Assembly: GCA_049303905.1 (NCBI GenBank)
Contig: JBAQNP010000034.1
Span: 1 to 24,435, forward strand
DNA length: 24,435 bases
DNA from: UBA2206 sp049303905
GTDB taxonomy: Bacteria > Patescibacteriota > Minisyncoccia > Moranbacterales > UBA2206
Direction of reading: 5' to 3'
This document shows, one piece after another, positions 7,344-13,312 of this stretch; position 1 is the first letter of the stretch, and every line of letters starts with the position of its first letter. The notes under the pieces were generated by a model. It did no database searches. It saw only the letters and a list, made by a program, of their open reading frames with translations, and was not told where the DNA came from. Position numbers and translations under genes: made by a program.

Positions 7344-7372
7344 TTGACTGCATATCTGAAAATGTCTAAAAT
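7344..7372 (+). promoter_or_regulatory. Promoter of the small membrane-protein locus
   Basis: TTGACT (7344-7349), 17 bases, TAAAAT (7367-7372). Of the gene-free 7211-7429 stretch, the left part holds the paralogue-2 promoter and the right part this one; I see nothing else convincing in it. Confidence 0.65.
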
Positions 7373-7429
7373 AAAATAATCAGTTATGGAGAAAATGAAT
7401 GAACTTTAAAAATCTAGAGGAGAAAAATT

Positions 7430-7532
7430 ATGAGCATACAAAATTTGTTATTTCTTATTTTTGGCATTGTTTAATGGCGGAGCAATTATTATTAATATAA
7501 ATTTTTTCTATGAAAAGGAAGGATTATTATGA
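7430..7532 (+). pseudogene. Small hydrophobic peptide gene, apparently frameshifted
   Basis: A strong GAGGAG lies 7 bases before ATG 7430. The frame gives MSIQNLLFLIFGIV and stops at TAA 7472-7474. Skipping one T at 7472 restores a frame of 19 further codons (N-G-G-A-I-I-I...E-G-L-L) whose TGA (7530-7532) overlaps the ATG of the next gene as ATGA, a classic coupling arrangement. The joined product would be a 33-residue single-span membrane peptide. It may be a one-base insertion, a programmed +1 shift at GTT-TAA, or a real 14-residue peptide. Confidence 0.35.
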
Positions 7533-7762
7533 TTACAACAATACTTAGTAATTTTGCTGGGGTAGTATTTGCTTTTGTGGTATGGGTATATTTCCCCAGA
7601 ACACTTGCTATTATCATAGCAATATTCTACATGGGGGCAAAAATATCAAATGTAGAATATATGATAGTTGCCGCTGTTTTTTTAGTTGGTGTCGTAATTG
7701 ATATTTTTTTATTAATCAAAATGGAAGGGGGTAAAGATAAAAAAGAAAAAAAAGTGTGTTAA
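7529..7762 (+). CDS. Small two-TM membrane protein
   Basis: The 77-residue protein has two or three hydrophobic spans (about residues 5-21, 25-36 and 44-63) and a lysine-rich C-terminus (KDKKEKKVC), which predicts that the tail faces the cytoplasm. AAGGAAGG precedes the ATG. I do not recognise a family. It overlaps the end of the upstream frameshifted peptide and is followed by a terminator, so the two small genes form a unit with the promoter at 7344. Its stop codon sits in the loop of the palindrome GTGTGT/ACACAC (7754-7772). Confidence 0.6.
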   Translation: MITTILSNFAGVVFAFVVWVYFPRTLAIIIAIFYMGAKISNVEYMIVAAVFLVGVVIDIFLLIKMEGGKDKKEKKVC

Positions 7763-7773
7763 ATTTACACACG

Positions 7774-7810
7774 AAAAAGCCTTTTGCACTTTGTTGCACG
7801 AGGCTTTTTT
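7774..7810 (+). terminator. Intrinsic terminator after the small membrane protein
   Basis: AAAAAGCCT and AGGCTTTTTT arms with an inner TGCA/TGCA pair and six T residues at the right edge. Confidence 0.85.
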
Positions 7811-7893
7811 ATTTGTGATATAATTTAAATATTCTTAAAAAGCTGTAAATTATTTTTATAAGAGGGACTGTTTCCTAAAGCTTCGCTTTAGGA

Positions 7894-7899
7894 TATAAT
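7894..7899 (+). promoter_or_regulatory. -10 box six bases before the transposase ATG
   Basis: TATAAT is followed by TGCATT and ATG 7906. The REP-like hairpin fills the spacer, and the -35 position (7871-7876, TTTCCT) is poor. The spacing matches the leaderless promoters elsewhere in the window. Confidence 0.45.
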
Positions 7900-7905
7900 T
7901 GCATT

Positions 7906-8574
7906 ATGAGAAAAATAGAATTTGCTAATGAAGAATATTACCATATCTTTAATCGCGGAGTGGATAAGCGCGAAATATTTTTAAGTGCTCAAGAATACGA
8001 GAGATTTATTTTGGCGATGCAATTATTAAATGATAAAGAAGATGGGTTGATGATTAAATGGCGAGACTACAAAAAAGCCAATTCCGGCGCTAATTTAGAG
8101 GCTTTCCTAAAGCGAAGCTTTAGGAAGAGGGAATCTCTGGTTGAGATTATTGCATATTGTCTAAATCCAAATCATTATCATTTTATTTTGAAACAAACTG
8201 AAGATAATGGTATTGAAAGATTTATGCATAAAATTGGGACAAGTTATACGAAATATTTTAATAAGAAAAATAAGCGGAGCGGAGTTTTGTTTCAGGGAGT
8301 TTTTAAGTCAGTCCATATTGATTCCAATGAATACTTATTGTATCTTTCGGCTTATGTGAATAAAAATAATTTTATTCACGGATATAATAAAAATAATAAT
8401 TGGCAATATTCCAGCTTATCTGATTATTTAGACAAAGAAAAAATCGGGTTTGTGAATAGGAATGCAGTTTTAGGACAATTTAAAAACATAAAGGAATATA
8501 AAGAATATTTGAAAAACAATGCTTTGCATATGAAAGAAAAAAAGGAAATGGAAGAATATTTAATTGAAGAATAA
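7906..8574 (+). CDS. IS200/REP-associated tyrosine transposase (Y1_Tnp, RAYT-like)
   Basis: The 222-residue protein has the Y1 transposase layout: N-terminal YYHIFNRGVDKR, the HUH motif NHYHFIL (H90 and H92, metal binding) and the tyrosine region SYTKYFNKKNKRSGVLFQGVFKS, where Tyr114 or Tyr117 is the likely nucleophile that joins to 5' DNA ends at hairpin feet. All expected catalytic residues are present. Residues about 67-74 (FLKRSFRK) are encoded by an inverted copy of the flanking REP-like hairpin, in a loop ahead of the HUH strand, so the enzyme gene carries its own substrate. This family is often domesticated and spreads REP sequences rather than itself. Confidence 0.9.
   Translation: MRKIEFANEEYYHIFNRGVDKREIFLSAQEYERFILAMQLLNDKEDGLMIKWRDYKKANSGANLEAFLKRSFRKRESLVEIIAYCLNPNHYHFILKQTEDNGIERFMHKIGTSYTKYFNKKNKRSGVLFQGVFKSVHIDSNEYLLYLSAYVNKNNFIHGYNKNNNWQYSSLSDYLDKEKIGFVNRNAVLGQFKNIKEYKEYLKNNALHMKEKKEMEEYLIEE
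8106..8124. repeat. Inverted REP-like hairpin inside the transposase gene
   Basis: CCTAAAGC-GAA-GCTTTAGG is the reverse complement of the flanking copies; adjacent TT/AA bases extend the stem to 10 bp. It keeps the reading frame. Confidence 0.85.
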
Positions 8575-8619
8575 CTCTCCTAAATAACTCTCCTAAAGCT
8601 TCGCTTTAGTAAGAAAAAT

Positions 8620-9558
8620 ATGCCGGAATTACCCGAGGTACAAACAGTCGTCAGTGACTTAAATGAAAAAATAAAGGGCGACACGATCGTTGGTTTTTGG
8701 AGTGAGTGGCCGAAAGCGATTAAACTCGCCTCATCGGCAGATGAATTTTCGAAGAAAATTAAAAATAGAAAAATTTTGGGTGCGAGAAGAATTGGAAAAA
8801 ATATTTTTATTGATTTGTCAGGAGGAAAAACTCTATATATTCATCTCAAGATGACTGGGCATCTTCTAGTTAAGAAACAAGAAACAAGAGACAAGGAACA
8901 AAAAAATTCAAAATCCAAAAAACAAAGTTATTTTAATGATAAGGTTAATCAATATATTAGACATATATTCTATCTCAAAAGTCAAAAATCAAAAGTCAAA
9001 ACTGCAACTCAAAATTTAAAACTAAAAAATAATTATGATAAAACATTAGAGTTTTCAGATCTGAGAAAGTTTGGCAAAATTGTTTTAGATGATACGGATA
9101 AGATAAATAATTTGAAAGAAATAAAAGCTTTGGGAATTGATGCGCTCGATTCAAAATTCACTTTCAAAAAATTTCAAGAAATATTAGAAAGAAAACCCAA
9201 CTCAAAAATAGGAATAATTTTGATGGATCAGAATGTAATTTCTGGTATTGGGAATATATATAGAAGTGAGATACTTTTTGACGCGAAAGTTTTACCAGAA
9301 AGATTAGTGAGGTCAATTTCAAAAAAAGATTTAGAAAAAATATATAAAGTGACGATAAAAATCCTAAAAAAGGCTGTTAAAATGCGGGGGACTTCTGACT
9401 CAGATTATCGTGATACTTCCGGCGCTCCAGGGAGTTTTCAAAAAGTTTTAAAAGTGTATAATAAAGAAAAGAAAAGTTGTCAAGTTTGCAATACAATAAT
9501 CAAGAGAGAGATACTAGGGCAGAGAAGTGTTTTTATTTGCTCAAGTTGTCAGAAGTAA
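8620..9558 (+). CDS. mutM: Formamidopyrimidine-DNA glycosylase
   Basis: The 312-residue Fpg/MutM removes 8-oxoguanine and formamidopyrimidines and nicks the abasic site. MPELPEV supplies the catalytic proline and glutamate. HLKMTGHL holds the conserved lysine, and the H2TH region includes DQNVISGIGNIYRSEILF. The C-terminal zinc finger is CQVC...CSSC. The protein is some 40 residues longer than usual because lysine-rich stretches are inserted at about residues 86-105 and 119-142, encoded by A-rich seven-base repeats. Both lie in the N-terminal beta-sandwich between GHLLV and the core strands NQYIRHIFYL and LEFSDLRKFGKI. It has no Shine-Dalgarno and starts just after the right REP hairpin. Confidence 0.95.
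   Translation: MPELPEVQTVVSDLNEKIKGDTIVGFWSEWPKAIKLASSADEFSKKIKNRKILGARRIGKNIFIDLSGGKTLYIHLKMTGHLLVKKQETRDKEQKNSKSKKQSYFNDKVNQYIRHIFYLKSQKSKVKTATQNLKLKNNYDKTLEFSDLRKFGKIVLDDTDKINNLKEIKALGIDALDSKFTFKKFQEILERKPNSKIGIILMDQNVISGIGNIYRSEILFDAKVLPERLVRSISKKDLEKIYKVTIKILKKAVKMRGTSDSDYRDTSGAPGSFQKVLKVYNKEKKSCQVCNTIIKREILGQRSVFICSSCQK
8875..8923 (+). repeat. Seven-base-unit array inside mutM (1)
   Basis: Seven consecutive 7-mers: AAACAAG twice, AGACAAG, GAACAAA, AAAATTC, AAAATCC, AAAAAAC. Confidence 0.75.
8976..9003 (+). repeat. Seven-base-unit array inside mutM (2)
   Basis: Four consecutive 7-mers: CAAAAGT, CAAAAAT, CAAAAGT, CAAAACT. Confidence 0.75.
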
Positions 9559-9576
9559 TTTTTTATAAATAATTTT

Positions 9577-9645
9577 AATTTACTAAAGTACGAATCGAGC
9601 GAAAGTACGAATTCGTAATTTAGTTTAATTAGTATTTTCGTAAAT
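9577..9645 (+). repeat. Inverted-pair TACGAAT element in the DUF3048 leader
   Basis: The left arm (AATTTACTAAAGTACGAATC...) and the right arm (...TTTAATTAGTATTTTCGTAAAT) are imperfect reverse complements and end at the start codon. Related elements precede pyruvate kinase and follow its stop codon. Confidence 0.7.
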
Positions 9646-10800
9646 ATGACTAAAAAACAAAAAGTAATTATTGCTGTTCTTGCGATAGCAATCGTAGTGG
9701 GGGGATTTTATTTTTTTAAAAAAACAAATACTTCTAATGTTAAACCAATAGATCTAAATAAGACTCAGCAGAGTGGGCCAGCCAATGTCGGGCCAGTCAG
9801 TCCAATTTCAGGGATAAATTGCGAGGCGTGGAATCGTCGTCCTGTAGCGGTGATGCAACCATCAGACGTGCAGGCTCGTCCAGCCGCTGGGTTTTCGCAG
9901 GCCGATATGGTAATTGAAATGCCAGCCTATACCTCTTCTGTCACACGTCTAATGGGAGTGTATGTTTGCAATATTCCTAAAGAAATTGGAGCTATTAGAA
10001 GCTCCCGCCATGACTACATTGCTTTGGCGAAAGGTTTGGATGCATTTTTTATCCACTGGGGAGGCTCGCATTTCGCGTTGGATCTTTTGGCAAAAAATGT
10101 GATCGATCGAATTGATTGTATGACTACCAATTATTGCGCAAGGTGGCCGGTATCGGGAAAAATGAGAATGGAAGACACGGGGCACATCACAGGAGAAAAT
10201 GTTTTAACAGCTATGAAAAATTTGAATCTTAGAATGGAAAGCAATTTTTCTGGTTATGCTCACCAAAATGAAGCGCCACTTGAGGAGCGTCCAAACGGTG
10301 GAAAACTTCGGGTGGCCTTTGCTCAGCCATATGATGCTGAATATGAATATGACAAAAATTCCAATTCCTATCTTCGAGTTTGGGGAGAAGAGAAAGATAC
10401 TGATAGAAACAATAGTCAAAGATTATCGCCGAAAAATGTGGTGGTAATGTTTGCTAAATCGGAACAAATTGTGAACACTAAGGATTATAAAGCACTAGGA
10501 TTACAAGATCCGTGGGAAGGCGTAGAGACGGTGAAAAATACCGGAGTAGAAAGTATTAGCGGGCGGTATAATAATGTAGAAATTGGCGATCCGTGGTATG
10601 ACGAAACCGACAGTGGTCCAGCCAAATATTATTTTAACGGCAAGGAATACGAAGGGACTTGGAAAAAAGACAAATCTAAAATCGATAGTAAATTATTTTT
10701 CTATGATAATTCAGGAGCGGAGATAAGATTTGTGCCGGGACAAATCTGGGTAGATATTTTGGAACCAGGGCAAACTCTTAGATGGGAACCAGCTTCATAA
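9646..10800 (+). CDS. DUF3048 domain protein, membrane-anchored
   Basis: The 384-residue protein has one N-terminal membrane span (about residues 7-25) with lysines before it, so it is probably anchored with its main domain outside the cytoplasm. The sequence matches the DUF3048 (YerB-like) pattern: RRPVAVMQPSDVQARPAAGFSQADMVIEMPAY, GVYVCNIPKEIGAIRSSRHDYIALAKGLDAFFIHWGGS, and a C-terminal part with WGEEKDTDRN and YFNGKEYEGTWKKD. The biochemical role of the family is not established. There is no lipobox cysteine, unlike some relatives. It lies between mutM and holA on the same strand, with repeat elements on both sides. Confidence 0.85.
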   Translation: MTKKQKVIIAVLAIAIVVGGFYFFKKTNTSNVKPIDLNKTQQSGPANVGPVSPISGINCEAWNRRPVAVMQPSDVQARPAAGFSQADMVIEMPAYTSSVTRLMGVYVCNIPKEIGAIRSSRHDYIALAKGLDAFFIHWGGSHFALDLLAKNVIDRIDCMTTNYCARWPVSGKMRMEDTGHITGENVLTAMKNLNLRMESNFSGYAHQNEAPLEERPNGGKLRVAFAQPYDAEYEYDKNSNSYLRVWGEEKDTDRNNSQRLSPKNVVVMFAKSEQIVNTKDYKALGLQDPWEGVETVKNTGVESISGRYNNVEIGDPWYDETDSGPAKYYFNGKEYEGTWKKDKSKIDSKLFFYDNSGAEIRFVPGQIWVDILEPGQTLRWEPAS

Positions 10801-10870
10801 AACATATAACATAAAACATGTAACAATAGTAAATTTAACTGTTTCATGCTTCATGTTTCATGCTACATGA
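10801..10870 (+). repeat. Two opposed seven-base-unit arrays between DUF3048 and holA
   Basis: 7-mers of the ACATAAA/ACATGTA type run up to about 10828. After a short A/T spacer, TTTCATG, CTTCATG, TTTCATG and CTACATG run to 10870, the reverse complement of the CATGAAR unit seen before rpsT and inside the FemAB-like gene. Confidence 0.65.
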
Positions 10871-10873
10871 TAT

Positions 10874-11851
10874 ATGATTATTTTTCTCTTTGGTGATGAT
10901 ACACTTCGCTCTAGCCAAAAAATTAGCGAAATAAAAAATAAATTTCTATCTTCTGACAAGTCCGGTTCGGGCTTGTCAGTTTTTGACTATGCGGACGAGA
11001 GCGAGGCTTCAGGAAAAATTGTCAAAACTATAAATACGCCAAATTTATTGGCACCCAAGAGACTTATAATTGTCAAAAACCTAATTTCCAAAACTTTAGC
11101 CGAGGAGTCTAAAAAAATTCTAGAATTTTTAAGAAAGAAAAAGGATTTAAGCGAAGACAAGGACATAGTGGTGATTTTTTGGGAAAGCGAGATGCCTAAA
11201 AAAAACAATGCACTGTATAAATTTTTAGTAGACAAAAATTCAGGGAGCAAGAGTCAGAATTTTGAAAAATTGGCTGGGATAAAGCTAGAAGCGTGGATCT
11301 TAAAAACCATAAAAGACATCAATCCTACTGCAAGTATTTCTAAGAGTGCTTTGTTTAAGTTGATTGCTTTTTGTGGAGAGGATAATTTCTTATTATCCCA
11401 AGAAATTCAAAAACTAGTTTCTTATGCTGGAGAAAATTTGATTAGCGAAAAAGATGTGGAACTTCTAGTCAAGGCTGATTTAAATAGTAATATTTTTGCA
11501 ACAGTGGATGCACTGGGCGCGAATAACAAGAAAGAAGCTCTCAGGCTTTTGCATGAGCATTTGAAAAAAGGTGATGACCCATTCTATCTTTTGTCGATGT
11601 TTTTCTATCAATTTCGAAATATGCTCAAAGTTGCAGACTTGTATGAAAAAGGTATGCGCGCGGAATATGACATTGCTCGCATAACAAAGCTTCATCCATT
11701 TGTGGTCAAAAAAACTTTGTCTCAAATGCGAAACTTCACATTTGGAAAATTGAAAAAGATTTATCAAACACTAGGGGAGATTGATACTGCTGTCAAAACT
11801 GGGAAAGTCGAGATAAGATTGGCGTTGGATAAATTTGTGGTGGAGCTTTGA
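10874..11851 (+). CDS. holA: DNA polymerase III delta subunit (clamp loader)
   Basis: The 325-residue protein is the delta subunit, which opens the beta clamp for loading. N-terminal FLFGDDTLRSSQKI, the degenerate AAA+ region (LLAPKRLIIVKNL), and the helical C-terminal collar with FATVDALGANNKKEALRLLHEHLKKGDDPFYLLSMFFYQFRNMLKV fit HolA. An in-frame palindrome (10953-10979) encodes about ten residues (D-K-S-G-S-G-L-S) near residue 28. The ATG at 10874 follows a seven-base repeat array with no Shine-Dalgarno; an ATG at 10867 is out of frame. It ends in TGA. Confidence 0.92.
   Translation: MIIFLFGDDTLRSSQKISEIKNKFLSSDKSGSGLSVFDYADESEASGKIVKTINTPNLLAPKRLIIVKNLISKTLAEESKKILEFLRKKKDLSEDKDIVVIFWESEMPKKNNALYKFLVDKNSGSKSQNFEKLAGIKLEAWILKTIKDINPTASISKSALFKLIAFCGEDNFLLSQEIQKLVSYAGENLISEKDVELLVKADLNSNIFATVDALGANNKKEALRLLHEHLKKGDDPFYLLSMFFYQFRNMLKVADLYEKGMRAEYDIARITKLHPFVVKKTLSQMRNFTFGKLKKIYQTLGEIDTAVKTGKVEIRLALDKFVVEL
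10953..10979 (+). repeat. In-frame palindrome inside holA
   Basis: CTGACAAG (10953-10960) and CTTGTCAG (10972-10979) enclose an inner CCG/CGG pair. Confidence 0.8.
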
Positions 11852-11853
11852 TT

Positions 11854-12035
11854 TTACTTTTCTTTTTCCCGCAAAAAGAAAAGTAACAAAAGAAAAGCTC
11901 TCAGCCGAGCTCACGCGCCAATAAATTCTTCGTTCTTCGGCTAAAATTTATAACTCGGCCCGACCAAATGCGTCGGGCCTCAAACAGGATAAATTTTTTA
12001 ACGCCGACTCACTCGAATTTATAGTGGCACATTTC
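11854..12035. repeat. Composite multi-hairpin element between holA and rpsT
   Basis: A perfect 14-bp hairpin TTACTTTTCTTTTT/AAAAAGAAAAGTAA (11854-11886, loop CCCGC) is followed by the A/T inverted pair AATAAATT/AATTTATA, a perfect 8-bp hairpin GGCCCGAC/GTCGGGCC (11957-11979), and another AAATT/AATTT pair. No coding frame is convincing here. The first hairpin may also end holA transcription, although it lacks a trailing T-tract. Confidence 0.6.
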
Positions 12036-12062
12036 GCAAGGCTGAAATAAAATACAAAATAC

Positions 12063-12089
12063 AAAAAACGCTCCATTGACGGAGCGTTT
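12063..12089 (-). terminator. Terminator of rpsT
   Basis: Arms AACGCTCC and GGAGCGTT with loop ATTGAC. Read on the minus strand it is followed by six T residues, 15 bases past the rpsT stop. Confidence 0.85.
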
Positions 12090-12103
12090 ATTTTTCTTGA
12101 AGA

Positions 12104-12379
12104 TTACTTCTTAGCTATGGCGACGGTTTTGACTTGCTTGTTGAGGCGGGATTTCATGCGGGCGACGCCGTTTTTGGTGAGAACTTTCTTTTGGGCGGCT
12201 TTGTCCAAAGCTTTCAAGGATTTTTTCAAATATTCTTGGGCTTTGTCGATTTCGCCCTTAGAAAGAGCAGTTTTAGTGATTTTGATCGCACTTCGAAATT
12301 GGCCCTTGATTTTATTGTTCTTTTGGGTCTTTCTCTCAGTCACTCGCATGTACTTTTTGGCTGATTTGATGATTGGCAT
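12104..12379 (-). CDS. rpsT: 30S ribosomal protein S20
   Basis: The 91-residue basic protein begins MPIIKSAKKYMR and continues with the helical, lysine-rich pattern of S20 (NNKIKGQFRSAIK, then YLKKSLKALDKAAQKKVLTKNGVARMKSRLNKQV). It binds 16S rRNA in the body of the 30S subunit. Length and composition are normal for the family. It is divergent from ruvA and monocistronic. Its 5' leader contains four exact CATGAAA repeats (TTTCATG when read as mRNA) ending 4 bases before the start codon, and there is no Shine-Dalgarno. Confidence 0.95.
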   Translation of the reverse strand: MPIIKSAKKYMRVTERKTQKNNKIKGQFRSAIKITKTALSKGEIDKAQEYLKKSLKALDKAAQKKVLTKNGVARMKSRLNKQVKTVAIAKK

Positions 12380-12383
12380 AAGT

Positions 12384-12411
12384 CATGAAACATGAAACAT
12401 GAAACATGAAA
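12384..12411. repeat. Four exact CATGAAA heptamers in the rpsT leader
   Basis: Tandem 7-mers at 12384, 12391, 12398 and 12405. Confidence 0.9.
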
Positions 12412-12471
12412 CATAATTTGCGATTAGTTTCGTATTCCGTATCCCTTATTTTGCATTTAATTACTTTATTA

Positions 12472-12500
12472 TTTTTAGCACAGCTTTCAGGTTTTGGCAA
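12472..12500 (-). promoter_or_regulatory. Candidate rpsT promoter
   Basis: On the minus strand, TTGCCA (12500-12495) is 17 bases from TAAAAA (12477-12472). Its -35 box overlaps that of ruvA in the dyad TTGGC-AAGA-GCCAA, so the two genes may compete for polymerase. Confidence 0.5.
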
Positions 12501-12522
12501 GAGCCAATTTAAATGATAAGAT
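12494..12522 (+). promoter_or_regulatory. ruvA promoter with leaderless geometry
   Basis: TTGGCA (12494-12499), 17 bases, TAAGAT (12517-12522), six bases, ATG 12529. No Shine-Dalgarno is present. Confidence 0.6.
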
Positions 12523-12528
12523 ATAACT

Positions 12529-13101
12529 ATGATCGCAAAACTAACCGGGAAAATTGAATATCTTAAAAATAACTACGCAGTGGTGGATGTGAATAGTATT
12601 GGCTACAAAGTATTTTTGTCAGCTTATACTTTCGGAAAAGTGGCTGGAATGCCGGAAGTGAGTTTGTTTATTCACACTTATGTGCGGGAAGACGCGCTGG
12701 CGCTGTATGGTTTTTTGACGAACGAAGAATTGGAAATGTTTGAACTTTTGATTTCAATTTCTGGTATTGGTCCAAAAGCGGGCATGGGAATTCTTTCTAT
12801 TGCTACGCCCAAAACAATTAAGACTGCCATTCTCAATGAAGACCCATCTATTCTCACTAAAGTTTCCGGCATTGGCAAAAAAACCGCCGAGCGAGTTATT
12901 TTGGAACTACGAAACAAGGTGGCGGATATGACCATCGGTGAAAAAGAAGAAGCCACGATTGATTCAGATGCAATCGAAGCTTTGCTCACAATGGGATATA
13001 GCGTCACCGAAGCGCGTGACGCTTTGAAAGTCGTTCCATTGGATGTGAAAGATGTGGGACAGAGAGTCAAAATGGCGCTGAAAAATTTAGGAAAAAAATA
13101 A
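12529..13101 (+). CDS. ruvA: Holliday junction branch migration protein RuvA
   Basis: The 190-residue RuvA binds four-way junctions and recruits the RuvB motor. The N-terminal OB fold (MIAKLTGKIEYLKNNYAVVDVNSIGYKV) is followed by two helix-hairpin-helix motifs (ISGIGPKAG near 77-85, VSGIGKKTAERV near 112-123) and a C-terminal three-helix domain that contacts RuvB (AIEALLTMGYSVTEARDAL). Length is normal and no insertions are seen. ruvB and ruvC are not in the window. Confidence 0.97.
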   Translation: MIAKLTGKIEYLKNNYAVVDVNSIGYKVFLSAYTFGKVAGMPEVSLFIHTYVREDALALYGFLTNEELEMFELLISISGIGPKAGMGILSIATPKTIKTAILNEDPSILTKVSGIGKKTAERVILELRNKVADMTIGEKEEATIDSDAIEALLTMGYSVTEARDALKVVPLDVKDVGQRVKMALKNLGKK

Positions 13102-13110
13102 ATTATCCTA

Positions 13111-13157
13111 CCTCTCCCTTAGGGAGAGGATGTCCGGTACTCCGGACAGGAGAGGGA
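13111..13157 (+). repeat. Compound palindromic element after ruvA (copy 1)
   Basis: CCTCTCCC/GGGAGAGG (13111-13118, 13122-13129), then GTCCGG-TACT-CCGGAC (13132-13147), then GGAGAGGGAG. Its reverse complement matches the element before the FemAB-like gene. Confidence 0.85.
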
Positions 13158-13248
13158 GAAAAATAAATGAAAAATAAAAACAAAGTTGTCAGAATAAATC
13201 CTAGAAAAGAATTAAAAATTTAAGAGCGGAATATTTTTTTAGCTTGTT

Positions 13249-13298
13249 CCCTCTCTGTCGCGAGTACGCGACATCTCTCCCAAAGGGAGAGAGGGAGA
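13249..13298 (+). repeat. Compound palindromic element before the FemAB-like gene (copy 2, inverted)
   Basis: CCCTCTCT, then GTCGCG-AGTA-CGCGAC (13257-13272), then CTCTCCC-AAA-GGGAGAG (13275-13291). Relative to the inverted copy 1, the middle stem changes from GTCCGG/CCGGAC to GTCGCG/CGCGAC with pairing kept. Its GGGAGAGAGGGAG end is the only Shine-Dalgarno-like sequence before the gene at 13313. Confidence 0.85.
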
Positions 13299-13312
13299 CA
13301 AGACTATATAGA

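Larger units (their letters stand above)
7871..8609 (+). mobile_element. RAYT-type transposase with flanking REP-like hairpins
   Basis: The transposase gene is bounded by two copies of the same hairpin in the same orientation: CCTAAAGC-TTC-GCTTTAGG at 7874-7892 and a near copy at 8592-8609. A third, inverted copy (8106-8124, loop GAA) lies inside the gene. A 13-bp exact tandem duplication (TAACTCTCCTAAA, 8572-8584 and 8585-8597) joins the stop codon to the right hairpin. There are no IS-type terminal inverted repeats, as expected for Y1 transposases that act on single-stranded hairpins. Confidence 0.7.

Noticed and set aside
7316..7369. 17-codon peptide MKILSKDEVIDCISENV
   Set aside because: It overlaps the -35 and -10 boxes at 7344-7372 and has no ribosome binding site.
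13167..13223. 18-codon basic peptide between ruvA and the FemAB-like gene
   Set aside because: It is short, lysine/asparagine-rich as expected of A-rich spacer, and its only ribosome-binding-like sequence is the palindromic repeat.
13244..13312. N-terminal extension of the FemAB-like protein
   Set aside because: These codons come entirely from the palindromic element; family similarity starts after ATG 13313.
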